A DNA stretch of 64,000 nucleotides from Flagellimonas allohymeniacidonis (GCF_004296335.1 NZ_SGIU01000002.1:881882-945881), one strand, 5' to 3'. Counted from the stretch's first letter, positions 26,372 to 35,131 are shown. Notes: a model not told the origin generated them from the letters alone. Program-made: numbers and translations.

Positions 26372-27062
26372 TCACCAAGTAGATTTCTTGCAAATCATCC
26401 AAAGCAATTTCAAAATCGGTGTACTCTGGCGAGGTATTCAGGTTATGGCATTGAATTTTGGTCTTTGTAGCATCGATTCCTGTAATACTTTTACAGATTA
26501 TTCGATTTTTAAGGACCAATATCCAGGCATCACTCTTTTTGATGTCTTCTTGCCGAACTAACTTGTTTTTATTGTATTTCAAACCAAGAACAATGGCCTT
26601 GTTCGGGATAGCCTCAATACTGCCATCATCCATGGAATCCCCAGCAATTTCAAAGGCTTTGTGGTTTCCATCCTCTAAGGAATCAACGACAAATCCAGCA
26701 CTGATCTTTCTGTCCTTTTGAGAATTATCAGCCAATTTCTCAGCATATTCTTTTTGATCCTCCAAAAAATACAGCGGAGCGCGAACCAGAAATTTTCCGT
26801 GATCTAAGGTGTAACAAATGTTGCCAAAATGGGAAAATGGTTTCTGTTTTGCATAGGTTCCTTCGCTTTCATTTACCTCTTGCATGTAAAGTTCGGCGAT
26901 GGTCATGTCGAAAAATGCAGCAATTTTCGAAAGATTTTTAATGGGAATGTTGGCATCCTTCTTTTCGTAAAGCTGTATAGTACGCAGGCTAACGCCAATT
27001 TCTTTGCCTAAATCAGTTTGACTTATGTTTTTTTTACGCCTTAATTGTTTTATTATGTACAT
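26355..27062 (-). CDS. XRE-type repressor with S24/LexA-like C-terminal domain
   Basis: 235 residues: an N-terminal helix-turn-helix (ISQTDLGKEIGVSLRTIQLYEK, starting near residue 14) and a C-terminal LexA/CI-like domain with FEIAGDSMDDGSIE holding the Ser and a possible Lys in RIICKSI. The Ala-Gly cleavage site of LexA is replaced by GFVVDS, so self-cleavage is doubtful. This is the layout of phage repressors. It is divergent from a small unknown gene at 27191, the position a Cro-like or lysogeny gene would take. Confidence 0.85.
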   Translation of the reverse strand: MYIIKQLRRKKNISQTDLGKEIGVSLRTIQLYEKKDANIPIKNLSKIAAFFDMTIAELYMQEVNESEGTYAKQKPFSHFGNICYTLDHGKFLVRAPLYFLEDQKEYAEKLADNSQKDRKISAGFVVDSLEDGNHKAFEIAGDSMDDGSIEAIPNKAIVLGLKYNKNKLVRQEDIKKSDAWILVLKNRIICKSITGIDATKTKIQCHNLNTSPEYTDFEIALDDLQEIYLVIKRQF

Positions 27063-27143
27063 TTAATCACTATATTGTGTAGGATTATTACGCATATCAT
27101 TATTCATGAATTTTTGAATAATATATCTGTAATCCAATTACAA

Positions 27144-27151
27144 CAAATATA
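27144..27151 (-). promoter_or_regulatory. Candidate -7 box of the XRE/S24 gene
   Basis: TATATTTG on the minus strand, a TAnnTTTG match 81 nt before the ATG. The 27063-27190 spacer is AT-rich; on the plus strand TAATATTG at 27164-27171 is a near match that could drive the divergent gene. Confidence 0.4.
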
Positions 27152-27190
27152 GAAAATAAGTAATAATATTGTTTAATTCCCCCAGATTCC

Positions 27191-27511
27191 ATGAATATAC
27201 TCAATGAATTGGGCCCGGTCGTTAATAGCGAGACCATGTTTGCCAAAGAAGAATATGGCAAGCCCATCAACGAAAGGTTATCCTCGGTGCTTCGAAGAAA
27301 TGCAACCAAAAACGACTACGCCAATGTTTCGATCCAGAGCAAGGTGAGTTATTCCACAATCAGAGATGTGGTCTATCGAACGAACAGTCTCACGAAAATC
27401 AATGCCAAGGCAATTTCCCTGTTGATACATGCCGCTTTTGAAAACTCAATCGCTTCCAAAATCCAGTCCGAGGCAGATATGATTTATTTAAACGAGTTTT
27501 TAAAGCTCTAA
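27191..27511 (+). CDS. Unknown 106-residue protein, possible small DNA-binding protein
   Basis: 106 residues, mixed charge, no signal or membrane helix. The central part (SVLRRNATKNDYANVSIQSK, VSYSTIRDVVYRTNSLTKIN, AKAISLLIHAAFEN) has a helix-turn-helix-like rhythm similar to small XRE proteins. Its divergence from a phage-type repressor fits a Cro-like or regulated partner, but I do not recognise a family. The 3' end overlaps the convergent GNAT gene by 12 nt. Confidence 0.6.
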   Translation: MNILNELGPVVNSETMFAKEEYGKPINERLSSVLRRNATKNDYANVSIQSKVSYSTIRDVVYRTNSLTKINAKAISLLIHAAFENSIASKIQSEADMIYLNEFLKL

Positions 27512-28015
27512 ACGGAGGAGCCAATCGGTTTGTTTATCTGAGCCAACGAAGTAAGGGTGTGTACCAAACTTTGTGAAGCCATTTCTTTGATAAAAGCGAA
27601 TGGCCTTAGGATTATGTTCCCAAACGCCGAGCCATAGATACTGCTTTTGCGCATCTCTTGCCATTTGAATGGCTTGCTGTAGCATCCAAGAACCGACTTG
27701 GCTTCCTTGAAATTGAGCTTTCACATAGATGCGCTCCAGTTCCATGGTATGCTGGTCTTGAAATTCTGTCTGGGCGTCTGTGGTATTCAATTTAAAATAC
27801 CCGACGAGATTGTCGGCCTCAAACACAAAATAAAATTCGGAGTGCTCGTTGCTGAGTTGAGCTTTAATGGCTTCCCTACTGAAGGCTGAATTGACGTAAT
27901 CCCAAAAGTCTTTGGGATTGTTATCCTTCTCAAAGGCAGCAACAAAGGTCTCTTTTGAAATTTGGACAAGGGAATCCAAATCCGATAATAAACATTTACG
28001 AAGACGGAGGTTCAT
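27500..28015 (-). CDS. GNAT-family N-acetyltransferase
   Basis: 171 residues with the GNAT core: strand 4 region LERIYVKAQFQGSQVGSWML containing the acetyl-CoA motif (Q-x-x-Q/G-x-x-G/S as QGSQVGS), then AIQMARDAQKQYLWLGVWEHNPKAI and a C-terminal FYQRNGFTKFGTHPYFV. Motif C (LRKCLLSDLDSLVQI) is at the N-terminus. The substrate is not predictable. It sits at the edge of the accessory patch. Confidence 0.88.
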   Translation of the reverse strand: MNLRLRKCLLSDLDSLVQISKETFVAAFEKDNNPKDFWDYVNSAFSREAIKAQLSNEHSEFYFVFEADNLVGYFKLNTTDAQTEFQDQHTMELERIYVKAQFQGSQVGSWMLQQAIQMARDAQKQYLWLGVWEHNPKAIRFYQRNGFTKFGTHPYFVGSDKQTDWLLRLEL

Positions 28016-28038
28016 CCTTTTTTAAGGCAAAATAGGGC

Positions 28039-28072
28039 AAAAAAAAAGAGCCTGACACATCTTGCCGGCTCC
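28039..28072 (-). terminator. Terminator of the tiny 28101-28208 unit
   Basis: On the minus strand GAGCC and GGCTC enclose a 14-nt loop and are followed by nine T. The 5-bp GC-rich stem with a long T-run is a credible rho-independent terminator, about 30 nt after the small ORF stop. Confidence 0.65.
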
Positions 28073-28100
28073 ACTTTATCTTTTCTTGAAGAAAGATATA

Positions 28101-28208
28101 TTAAAGCATGAACAATTTTCTGATCAAAAGCATTACGCCGGTTAGAAAATCGTTTCTGTAGACTTGCATACTGTCGTCAGTAGCTGTGGTGTTAAGTTTG
28201 GATGCCAT
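28101..28208 (-). CDS. Possible 35-residue peptide
   Basis: MASKLNTTATDDSMQVYRND, then a hydrophobic-basic end (LTGVMLLIRKLFML), 35 residues. It has a TATCTTTG -7 box 46 nt upstream of the ATG and a terminator downstream, so a complete short transcription unit is visible in an otherwise gene-free 320-nt spacer (28016-28335). The alternative is a small RNA with an accidental ORF. No family is recognised. Confidence 0.45.
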   Translation of the reverse strand: MASKLNTTATDDSMQVYRNDFLTGVMLLIRKLFML

Positions 28209-28253
28209 GGTAAAAGATTAAGGGTTACAATTTGTCGAAAAAATCAACAATTT

Positions 28254-28261
28254 CAAAGATA
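28254..28261 (-). promoter_or_regulatory. Candidate -7 box of the tiny unit
   Basis: TATCTTTG on the minus strand, an exact TAnnTTTG match. No TTG at -33. A start near 28247 would give a short leader before the ATG at 28208. Confidence 0.45.
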
Positions 28262-28335
28262 TTTTTAGATTATTTAATAATAAAATGTTTGTTGCGAATT
28301 TTACGATTTCTGTGGTGTACCGTATGTAGGTTGTT

Positions 28336-28989
28336 TTAAAGCTTCATTTCCGGGATTTCCCCCTCAACTTTTAGTTTTCCTTCTGTCGCCTTCACTATTT
28401 CATCTACCGAAACTCCCGGGGCCCTTTCCAAAAGCTTAAAGCCCTCTCCGGTAATCTCCAAAACTGCCAGATTGGTGACTATTTTTTTTACACAGCCAAC
28501 ACCTGTTAGTGGTAGGGTACATTTTTTGAGCAATTTGGACTTTCCGGCCTTATTGGTGTGCATCATGGCAACGATGATATTTTCCGCCGAGGCGACAAGA
28601 TCCATGGCTCCTCCCATTCCTTTCACCATCTTACCGGGTATTTTCCAATTGGCAATATCTCCATTTTCAGCCACCTCCATGGCTCCCAATATGGTCAAAT
28701 CCACATGCTGCCCACGAATCATTGAAAAACTCATGGCAGAGTCGAAAAAAGAGGCGCCTGGCAGGGTGGTTATGGTCTGCTTGCCCGCGTTGATGATATC
28801 TGGGTCTTCTTCCCCCTCAAATGGGAAAGGACCCATACCCAAAACGCCATTCTCGCTCTGAAATTCAACACTGATATCTTCCCGAACAAAATTTGCCACC
28901 AATGTTGGAATTCCGATACCGAGATTAACGTAGTAACCGTCCTTTACTTCCTTGGCGATCCGTTTTGCTATTCCATTTTTATCCAACAT
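28336..28989 (-). CDS. scoB: 3-oxoacid CoA-transferase subunit B
   Basis: 217 residues of the type I CoA-transferase beta subunit: GYYVNLGIGIPTLVANFV and the catalytic-Glu motif QSENGVLGMGPFPFEG near residue 50, then GASFFDSAMSFSMIRGQHVD and GCVKKIVTNLAVLEI. Together with subunit A it moves CoA between succinyl-CoA and acetoacetate in ketone-body and branched-chain catabolism. It is 3 nt after scoA. Confidence 0.95.
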   Translation of the reverse strand: MLDKNGIAKRIAKEVKDGYYVNLGIGIPTLVANFVREDISVEFQSENGVLGMGPFPFEGEEDPDIINAGKQTITTLPGASFFDSAMSFSMIRGQHVDLTILGAMEVAENGDIANWKIPGKMVKGMGGAMDLVASAENIIVAMMHTNKAGKSKLLKKCTLPLTGVGCVKKIVTNLAVLEITGEGFKLLERAPGVSVDEIVKATEGKLKVEGEIPEMKL

Positions 28990-28992
28990 GCC

Positions 28993-29694
28993 TTATGCTC
29001 TTTGTCTAACGGTTCGTTGTTCAATTCGTTTTTCATAATTCTCTCCTTGGAAAATACGCTGCACAAATATTCCAGGAATATGAATTTCGTTGGGGTCCAA
29101 ACTTCCAGCCGGCAGTAGTTCTTCAACCTCGGCCACGGTGATTTTTGCCGCCCCACACATGCAAGGGTTAAAGTTTCGTGCAGTGCCCTTGAATATGAGG
29201 TTGCCAGCTTCATCCCCTTTCCAAGCTTTTACAAAGGAAAAATCGGCCTTAAAGGCAGGCTCCAACACGTACATCTTCCCATCAAATTCACGGGTTTCTT
29301 TCCCTTCGGCCACTTCGGTTCCGTACCCTGCTGGGGTATAAAAAGCGGGGAAACCAGCTTGGGCCGCCCTACACTTTTCTGCCAGTGTACCTTGAGGGGT
29401 TAGTTCAACGTCCAATTCCCCGCTCAGCATCTGTCGCTCAAATTCATCGTTTTCCCCGACATAGGAGGATATCATTTTCTTTATTTGCTTGTTCTGAAGT
29501 AGAAGACCCAAACCGAAATCATCTACCCCGGCATTGTTAGAGATACAGGTGATATCGTTAACTCCAAGTTTAACCAGATGGGCTATTGCCTTTTCAGGAA
29601 TTCCACTTAGCCCAAATCCTCCGAGCATAAAGGTCATTCCATTTTCAACTCCAATGAGGGCTTCTTCTACACCGGAAACCGTTTTTTTAATCAT
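28993..29694 (-). CDS. scoA: 3-oxoacid CoA-transferase subunit A
   Basis: 233 residues with the subunit A CoA-binding signature [13 protein letters not shown] near residue 25, then [35 protein letters not shown] and a C-terminal [20 protein letters not shown] segment. First gene of a two-gene unit with scoB. Confidence 0.95.
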   Translation of the reverse strand: MIKKTVSGVEEALIGVENGMTFMLGGFGLSGIPEKAIAHLVKLGVNDITCISNNAGVDDFGLGLLLQNKQIKKMISSYVGENDEFERQMLSGELDVELTPQGTLAEKCRAAQAGFPAFYTPAGYGTEVAEGKETREFDGKMYVLEPAFKADFSFVKAWKGDEAGNLIFKGTARNFNPCMCGAAKITVAEVEELLPAGSLDPNEIHIPGIFVQRIFQGENYEKRIEQRTVRQRA

Positions 29695-29737
29695 AATTCA
29701 ATCGATTTCGTAAGTTCCTCAAAATACGACTTAAATG

Positions 29738-29771
29738 AAAAAGCCCCAAGATAATTTATCATCCTAGGGCT
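29738..29771 (-). terminator. Terminator of the ricT-gldH-PBP1A unit
   Basis: On the minus strand AGCCC and GGGCT (29771-29742) enclose an interior hairpin and are followed by TTTTT. It lies about 25 nt after the PBP1A stop and upstream of scoA. Confidence 0.75.
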
Positions 29772-29796
29772 ACTATTTTTTATGTAATGTTCTAAA

Positions 29797-32121
29797 TCAA
29801 AATCCGAGGTCGTCCAAATCGTCTTCGGTGTCCAAATCGTCTTGAATTTCTTTTAATATTTTGGTACAATCTACATTAATGGACATATTCTCCGGCTCTT
29901 CAAATGCCCCTTGGGATACGCCCAATTCCTCGTTCTCATAATTCTTTTTCATGTACAAGGCCCAAATAGGCAATGCCATGGATGCGCCTTGTCCGTAGGT
30001 AAGGCTCGCGAAATGAGCGGCTCTATCTTCACCTCCGACCCAAACACCAGTCACTAAATTGGGGACCATACCCATAAACCAGCCATCACTTTGGTTTTGG
30101 GTTGTTCCTGTTTTACCAGCAATAGGATTGGTGAGTTCATAGGGGTATCCGGTAATGATTTCCTTGTACACGGTCTGGTTCTTTGCGAATGAATGGCGTA
30201 GCCTGCCACCCGATCCGAACTGTGTGACTCCTTCCATTAGATTTACCATCGCATAGGCCACATCCTTGCTCAAAACATCTTTGGTCTCTGGGGTGTACTC
30301 GTAAAGTACTGTGCCGTTTTTATCTTCAATACGGGTAACCATCACGGGTTTTACATAAACTCCCTGATTGGCAAATGTGCCGTATGCGCCCACCATTTCA
30401 TAAACATTAAAGTCCGGTGTTCCCAAAGCAATGGAGGGCACTTCCGGAATCTCTCTAGTGAGACCCATATTTTTTGCAATGTTTACAACAGAGCCAGGCC
30501 CTACCTTATCGATTAACTGTGCCGTAATTGTATTGATGGAATTGGCCAACGCCCTTTTTAGGGTAAGGTTTTCGCCCGAATATTTTCCATCTGAGTTTTT
30601 CGGACACCATGCTTCCGGGTTACCATGCTTTAGTGGTTCGATACAATACTGATTGTCTGGAAGGGAATCACAAGGGGAATACCGCAATTGATCGATGGCT
30701 GCTGCATAAACAAACGGTTTAAAGGTAGACCCGGCTTGCCGCGCCCCTTGAATTACGTTGTCATACTGAAAATGTTTATAATCAACTCCTCCCACCCAGG
30801 CTTTAACGTGACCTGTTTGGGGTTCCATGGACATCATCGCTGTTCGCAAAAATGTTTTGTAGTACCGGATGGAATCCAAAGGAGTCATCACCGTATCTTT
30901 TTCAAAAGAATTGCTATTCCAATCAAAAACGGTCATCTCGGTTTCCTTTCTAAAGGAAGCCCTTATTTCATTTTCGGAAACGCCCTGTCGCTTCATAGCC
31001 TTCCAACGGGCTGAAACCTTCATCGCCCGCTCCATGATATTGTCTATTTCAAAGGTTTCCAATTCTAAAAAGGGAGCTGTGGGGTTCCTATCGGGCGTAT
31101 TTTGGTGGAAGAACTCTGTTTGCAGTCTTTTCATATGTTCTTGAACTGCATCTTCGGCGTTCTTCTGCATTCTTGCGTCAACCGTAGTGTACACCTTTAA
31201 CCCATCGAGATAAATATTATACTTCTCTCCATCGGGTTTGGGGTTTTCCTCAATCCACCTATTGAGGAAGCGCTGCAAATACATTCTAAAATACGTTGCC
31301 AAACCCTCACGATGCGATTCCGGATTAAAATTGATGTCCATCTCGAGTTGTTGCAAGGAATCCTTTTCAGTTTCCGTGAGATATCCGTATTTGGCCATTT
31401 GCCCCAAAACCGTATTTCTGCGGTTGAGAACAAGTTCTTCCCTACGAATGGGGTTGTAGAGAGAAGAATTTTTGAGCATCCCCACCAGAACTGCCGACTC
31501 TTCCGTTTTTAATTCTATGGGTTCTTTGCCAAAGTAAATGCGCGCCGCTGAGCGAATTCCATCAGCGTTATAATTAAAGTCGTACAGGTTGAGGTACATC
31601 TGTACAATTTCTTCTTTGGTATATTGCCGCTCCAAGCGAATGGCTATTACCCACTCTTTTACTTTTTGAATGATTCGACCGAAACCTCCAGAAGGTTTTT
31701 TTGTAAACAATAATTTGGACAACTGCTGCGAAATTGTACTTGCTCCTCCCCGTGTTCCTAAAAAAGCCAAGGCTCTTATCGTTCCCCGGGCATCAATTCC
31801 AGAATGCTCATAATATCTGGCATCCTCGGTAGAAACAAGGGCGTGGACCAAGTTTTCAGGAAGTTCCTTGTAAGCCACTGGAGTCCGGTTATCGTCCAGA
31901 TAAAACTTTCCCAAGGTTTGATTGTCTGAGGAAATGATTTCAGTGGCCAAATTGGTATTTGGGTTCTCCAGGTGTTCAAAAGTGGGCATGGTTCCGAAAA
32001 CTCCCCAAGACGCCAAGAGGAAAACCAGTATTACCAAGAAAATCCCGGAGCCAAATAGAATCCAGAACCATTTGATATATTTCCAAAAACCTTTTTGTTG
32101 ATTTTGCTTAGCCTTTGCCAT
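29797..32121 (-). CDS. mrcA: Bifunctional penicillin-binding protein 1A
   Basis: 774 residues from the ATG at 32121 (MAKAKQNQQKG); the longer frame would overlap gldH by 20 nt. One N-terminal membrane anchor (FWILFGSGIFLVILVFLLAS), the GT51 glycosyltransferase with its catalytic Glu in ALVSTEDARYYEHSG and GGASTISQQLSKLL, then the transpeptidase with GSTFKPFVYAA (SxxK), NSINT (SxN) and GKTGTTQ (KTG). It polymerises and cross-links peptidoglycan. It is third in ricT-gldH-PBP1A, an order I recall as conserved in Bacteroidota. Confidence 0.95.
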   Translation of the reverse strand: MAKAKQNQQKGFWKYIKWFWILFGSGIFLVILVFLLASWGVFGTMPTFEHLENPNTNLATEIISSDNQTLGKFYLDDNRTPVAYKELPENLVHALVSTEDARYYEHSGIDARGTIRALAFLGTRGGASTISQQLSKLLFTKKPSGGFGRIIQKVKEWVIAIRLERQYTKEEIVQMYLNLYDFNYNADGIRSAARIYFGKEPIELKTEESAVLVGMLKNSSLYNPIRREELVLNRRNTVLGQMAKYGYLTETEKDSLQQLEMDINFNPESHREGLATYFRMYLQRFLNRWIEENPKPDGEKYNIYLDGLKVYTTVDARMQKNAEDAVQEHMKRLQTEFFHQNTPDRNPTAPFLELETFEIDNIMERAMKVSARWKAMKRQGVSENEIRASFRKETEMTVFDWNSNSFEKDTVMTPLDSIRYYKTFLRTAMMSMEPQTGHVKAWVGGVDYKHFQYDNVIQGARQAGSTFKPFVYAAAIDQLRYSPCDSLPDNQYCIEPLKHGNPEAWCPKNSDGKYSGENLTLKRALANSINTITAQLIDKVGPGSVVNIAKNMGLTREIPEVPSIALGTPDFNVYEMVGAYGTFANQGVYVKPVMVTRIEDKNGTVLYEYTPETKDVLSKDVAYAMVNLMEGVTQFGSGGRLRHSFAKNQTVYKEIITGYPYELTNPIAGKTGTTQNQSDGWFMGMVPNLVTGVWVGGEDRAAHFASLTYGQGASMALPIWALYMKKNYENEELGVSQGAFEEPENMSINVDCTKILKEIQDDLDTEDDLDDLGF

Positions 32122-32122
32122 T

Positions 32123-32611
32123 TTACTGGGTGATTTTTTCAATTTGCAAACCTACATCCGTAACTCCATCTAAAATGCTCAACCCTTCAACATCCCCATT
32201 TCTCCGCATTGCATGTGTGACACTAACCTTATATACGCCAGAATTATTAAAAACGATGTTTTCCTTATACCATAGTTTATTCTCTTTTATACTTCCAAGT
32301 CCCTTTCCTAGCCATTCCCCGTTCGGTCTGGCCATGGCATATTCAAGGGTATCCTTGGTAGTATTTCCGTCAGGAAATTCCAATTCTGTAATCAGGAAAA
32401 GGTTGCTGTACTCGTAGGCATTGTTATTTCTCACATGTATAAACATATGATGGGGCTGTACCGAATCCAGTTCAGAGAATTCAAAATTAATTGGGGTGCT
32501 TGTGGCCCATTCCCCGTCTTGTATGGCACGAAAATCAGAATAAACCAAATTCTGCTCACATGATATTAAAACCCATGCCATTAGAATGATACCAAGAAAT
32601 CGCCTAGCCAT
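32123..32611 (-). CDS. gldH: Gliding motility lipoprotein GldH
   Basis: 162 residues from the ATG at 32611 (MARRFLGIILMAWVLISCEQN), giving a correct lipoprotein signal with the Cys at residue 18; upstream in-frame codons would add 22 charged residues. The body is beta-rich (EFSELDSVQPHHMFIHVRN, NLFLITELEFPDG, VYKVSVTHAMR). GldH is an outer-membrane-associated lipoprotein needed for gliding and chitin use in F. johnsoniae. It overlaps ricT by 8 nt and is 1 nt before PBP1A. Confidence 0.9.
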   Translation of the reverse strand: MARRFLGIILMAWVLISCEQNLVYSDFRAIQDGEWATSTPINFEFSELDSVQPHHMFIHVRNNNAYEYSNLFLITELEFPDGNTTKDTLEYAMARPNGEWLGKGLGSIKENKLWYKENIVFNNSGVYKVSVTHAMRRNGDVEGLSILDGVTDVGLQIEKITQ

Positions 32612-33758
32612 TGGAAGATGCTTTGGGTTTGCTGTTTCTTTTCTTCTTTTTCCTTCTATTTTTCTTAGGTCTATCAAAACGAGTTAAGCTATCCTGCCCC
32701 ACAACATTTTCAAAGACCATTTTTTCGTCGTCCATGTTTTCTTGTGCATATTCTTCCAAACTAGCTATTCTTGTATTGTTTTTGTTCAGCTCCAAAATCT
32801 CCAATACCTGGTCCTTTTTTAGTGCATGCCAAGTGGCAGGGTCATCTTTGTAGGAATACCAGAGGGTTTCTTTGAAGATGTCCGATTTTTGACAGAAGGC
32901 AATCCCCTTTTTAGTCTGTAGTTTACTTTCTTGAGGAGGAAAGTTTTTCAGTGCTTCCAAATACATATCCAGCTCATAATTCAAACAACATTTGAGTTTG
33001 CCACATTGTCCCGCCAACTTTTGAGGGTTCAACGCGAGTTGTTGATATCTGGCCGATGCAGTACTTACGGACCTGAAATCGGTAAGCCATGTGGAGCAGC
33101 AAAGCTCACGACCACAAGAACCGATTCCTCCAAGGCGCTGTGCTTCCTGGCGATACCCAATCTGTCTCATCTCGATTCGAATTCCGAAAGCTTTGGCCAT
33201 ATCCTTGATCAACTGCCTAAAGTCTACTCGGTCTTCTGCGGTGTAATAGAAAGTTGCTTTTGACCCATCACCCTGAAACTCGACATCGCTCAATTTCATT
33301 TGAAGCTTTAGGGAAATTGCGATTTCCCTGGATCTCTTTTTGATTTCCTCTTCTTTGTTACGGCATTTTTGCCAGATATCGATATCCCTTTGGGAGGCCT
33401 TACGATAAACTTTTGGGAGGTTTTTGTCAACGGGGTCGACCTTCTTCTTTTTCATCTGCACCCGAACGAGTTCACCAATAAGGGTAACGATGCCGACATC
33501 ATGTCCGGATTTTGCCTGAGTGGCAACTACATCACCAATCCCCAAAGAGAGGCCGTCGACATTTCTGAAGAATTCTTTTCTGCTATTCTTAAATCGCACC
33601 TCAACACAGTCAAAAGGTTTTTGTCCGTTGGGAAGCGACATATTGGCAAGCCAATCAAAAACTGTAAGCTTGTTACAACCATCTGTGCCACAAGTACCAT
33701 TGTTCTTGCAACCACGCGGCTGTCCATCCTTACCGGTTGAACAACTGCTACACGCCAT
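32604..33758 (-). CDS. ricT: PSP1-domain protein RicT
   Basis: 384 residues. Cysteines are clustered at the N-terminus (CSSC, CKNNGTCGTDGC) and in the PSP1 core (IGSCGRELCCSTWL, GQCGKLKCCLNYE), as in RicT of the Ric Fe-S complex that affects mRNA processing in Bacillus. The core runs from about residue 30 to 285; the last 60 residues are Lys/Arg-rich and probably disordered. First gene of the unit with gldH and PBP1A. Whether the Ric function holds in Bacteroidota is unknown; the partners RicA and RicF are not near. Confidence 0.9.
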   Translation of the reverse strand: MACSSCSTGKDGQPRGCKNNGTCGTDGCNKLTVFDWLANMSLPNGQKPFDCVEVRFKNSRKEFFRNVDGLSLGIGDVVATQAKSGHDVGIVTLIGELVRVQMKKKKVDPVDKNLPKVYRKASQRDIDIWQKCRNKEEEIKKRSREIAISLKLQMKLSDVEFQGDGSKATFYYTAEDRVDFRQLIKDMAKAFGIRIEMRQIGYRQEAQRLGGIGSCGRELCCSTWLTDFRSVSTASARYQQLALNPQKLAGQCGKLKCCLNYELDMYLEALKNFPPQESKLQTKKGIAFCQKSDIFKETLWYSYKDDPATWHALKKDQVLEILELNKNNTRIASLEEYAQENMDDEKMVFENVVGQDSLTRFDRPKKNRRKKKKRNSKPKASSNG

Positions 33759-33859
33759 ATTTAATATCTTGATTTAAAGAGAACTATTGGCCCTCCTTAA
33801 ATAGGGTTCATAAAATTATTAGATGTAAATATAGCACAAATTGCTGCAGCAGGGAAATC

Positions 33860-34891
33860 CTACTTTTTGAACTTTAGCACCGGCGAACGGCCTTTTTTGA
33901 AAATCTTGTTGCTGTCCACTTTTCCCTTTCTCAAGCGTTTTTGTTCCTCAAAAGGCAGGGCGTGGATTTCCTTACATTCATCCGAACAACAATCGTCCAT
34001 GGCCTTGGCACATTCTTCACATTGAATGAAAAGCAAATGGCAGGCTTCGTTGGCGCAGTTCACATGTGTATCGCAAGGTTTTCCACATTGATGGCAGTTG
34101 GCAATTACTTCTTCCGATATACGCTCACCCCGTCTATGGTCGAAAACAAAGTTTTTCCCTTTAAACTTATTCTCAAGTTCCTGATCTTTTACCTGTCTTG
34201 TGTATTCGATGATGCCTCCTTCCAATTGGTAGACATTCTTGAACCCCTTGTGCTTGTAATAGGCACTGGCCTTCTCACAACGGATTCCTCCTGTGCAATA
34301 CATTACCAATTTTTTGTCCTCCTTGTGCTCGGCAAGGTCTTTTTCAATAATGTCCAATGAGTCCCGGAAGGTATCCACATCTGGGGTGATGGCATTTTCA
34401 AAATGGCCGATTTCACTTTCATAGTGATTTCTCATGTCCACCAAAACGGTTTCAGGGTCCTCAATTAGCTCATTGAATTCTTTCGCCCCAACATGAATTC
34501 CTTTGTTGGTCACATCAAAGGTGTCGTCATTCAATCCGTCGGCCACAATTTTATGCCGCACTTTGACCTTGAGTTTGAGAAACGACTTGTTGTCTTGTTC
34601 AATAGCAATGTTCAGTCGTACGTTTTCTAAAAAGGTGATGCTATCCAAATGGGCCTTAAAACTGTCAAAGTTTTCCGCAGGAACCGAAAGTTGGGCATTA
34701 ATGCCTTCGTTGGCCACGTAAATACGGCCAAGGACGTCTAGTTGATTCCAATGGACAAAAAGATGGTTTCGAAAAATCTTGGGGTTCCCGATGTGTGCGT
34801 ACTTGTAGAAAGAGATGGTAAGCCGGTCTTTGCCGGCCTCCTCAATAAGTTTCTCCCTCTCTTTCGCACTTAATGTATTGTACAGTTGCAT
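33860..34891 (-). CDS. trhO: tRNA uridine(34) hydroxylase TrhO
   Basis: 343 residues. The N-terminal ferredoxin-like part (ISFYKYAHIGNPKIFRNHLF, YVANEGINAQLSV) and the rhodanese domain with the catalytic Cys in MYCTGGIRCEKASAYY match the O2-dependent enzyme that starts 5-oxyacetyluridine formation at U34 of tRNA. A C-terminal cysteine-rich part (CHQCGKPC, CANEAC, CEECAKAMDDCCSDEC) suggests a metal-binding tail. A TACCTTTG box lies 48 nt upstream. Confidence 0.95.
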   Translation of the reverse strand: MQLYNTLSAKEREKLIEEAGKDRLTISFYKYAHIGNPKIFRNHLFVHWNQLDVLGRIYVANEGINAQLSVPAENFDSFKAHLDSITFLENVRLNIAIEQDNKSFLKLKVKVRHKIVADGLNDDTFDVTNKGIHVGAKEFNELIEDPETVLVDMRNHYESEIGHFENAITPDVDTFRDSLDIIEKDLAEHKEDKKLVMYCTGGIRCEKASAYYKHKGFKNVYQLEGGIIEYTRQVKDQELENKFKGKNFVFDHRRGERISEEVIANCHQCGKPCDTHVNCANEACHLLFIQCEECAKAMDDCCSDECKEIHALPFEEQKRLRKGKVDSNKIFKKGRSPVLKFKK

Positions 34892-34938
34892 GCTATACCA
34901 ATGCTTAAGTTAAAGAATGGATTTCTAAAAAGTAATGG

Positions 34939-34946
34939 CAAAGGTA
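34939..34946 (-). promoter_or_regulatory. Candidate -7 box of trhO
   Basis: TACCTTTG on the minus strand, exact TAnnTTTG, about 48 nt before the trhO ATG and just downstream of an unexplained terminator. No TTG at -33. Confidence 0.5.
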
Positions 34947-34952
34947 AAAAGA

Positions 34953-34983
34953 AAAAGACTCCCTATAATTTAGAGAGTCTTTT
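34953..34983 (-). terminator. Orphan terminator between recA and trhO
   Basis: AAAAGACTC ... GAGTCTTTT, nine pairs, with a better T-run on the minus strand (TTTTTCTTTTT). It lies upstream of trhO, and the only minus-strand sequence it could end is the 34990-35170 spacer. That spacer holds a GCGAAC-N5-GTTCGC hairpin at 35042-35058 and an ORF of 22 codons (35002-35070) I do not trust. Confidence 0.7.
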
Positions 34984-35115
34984 CAACCACATGATTTCTT
35001 TTCATAGCGCAATTTTCCCAATCACTAAAGATATGCGGAACGCGAACAGCCCGTTCGCTATTTTGTCCATTTAGGAAGGTTACCTGACAGATGTCATATT
35101 TTCAAAAAGGTTGCG

Positions 35116-35131
35116 CATGCATTGTAGCATG
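35116..35131. promoter_or_regulatory. Inverted repeat over the recA -33 region
   Basis: CATGC-ATTGTA-GCATG, a 5-bp dyad whose centre contains the TTG at 35122-35124. A bound regulator here would block the promoter. The sequence is not a known LexA box. Confidence 0.35.

Noticed and set aside
35002..35070. 22-codon minus-strand ORF in the recA-trhO spacer
   Set aside because: Too short to support alone, no promoter box found; kept only as part of the orphan-terminator finding.
34886..35074. 62-residue plus-strand ORF upstream of recA
   Set aside because: It runs through a terminator hairpin and the trhO promoter box and has no protein-like composition.
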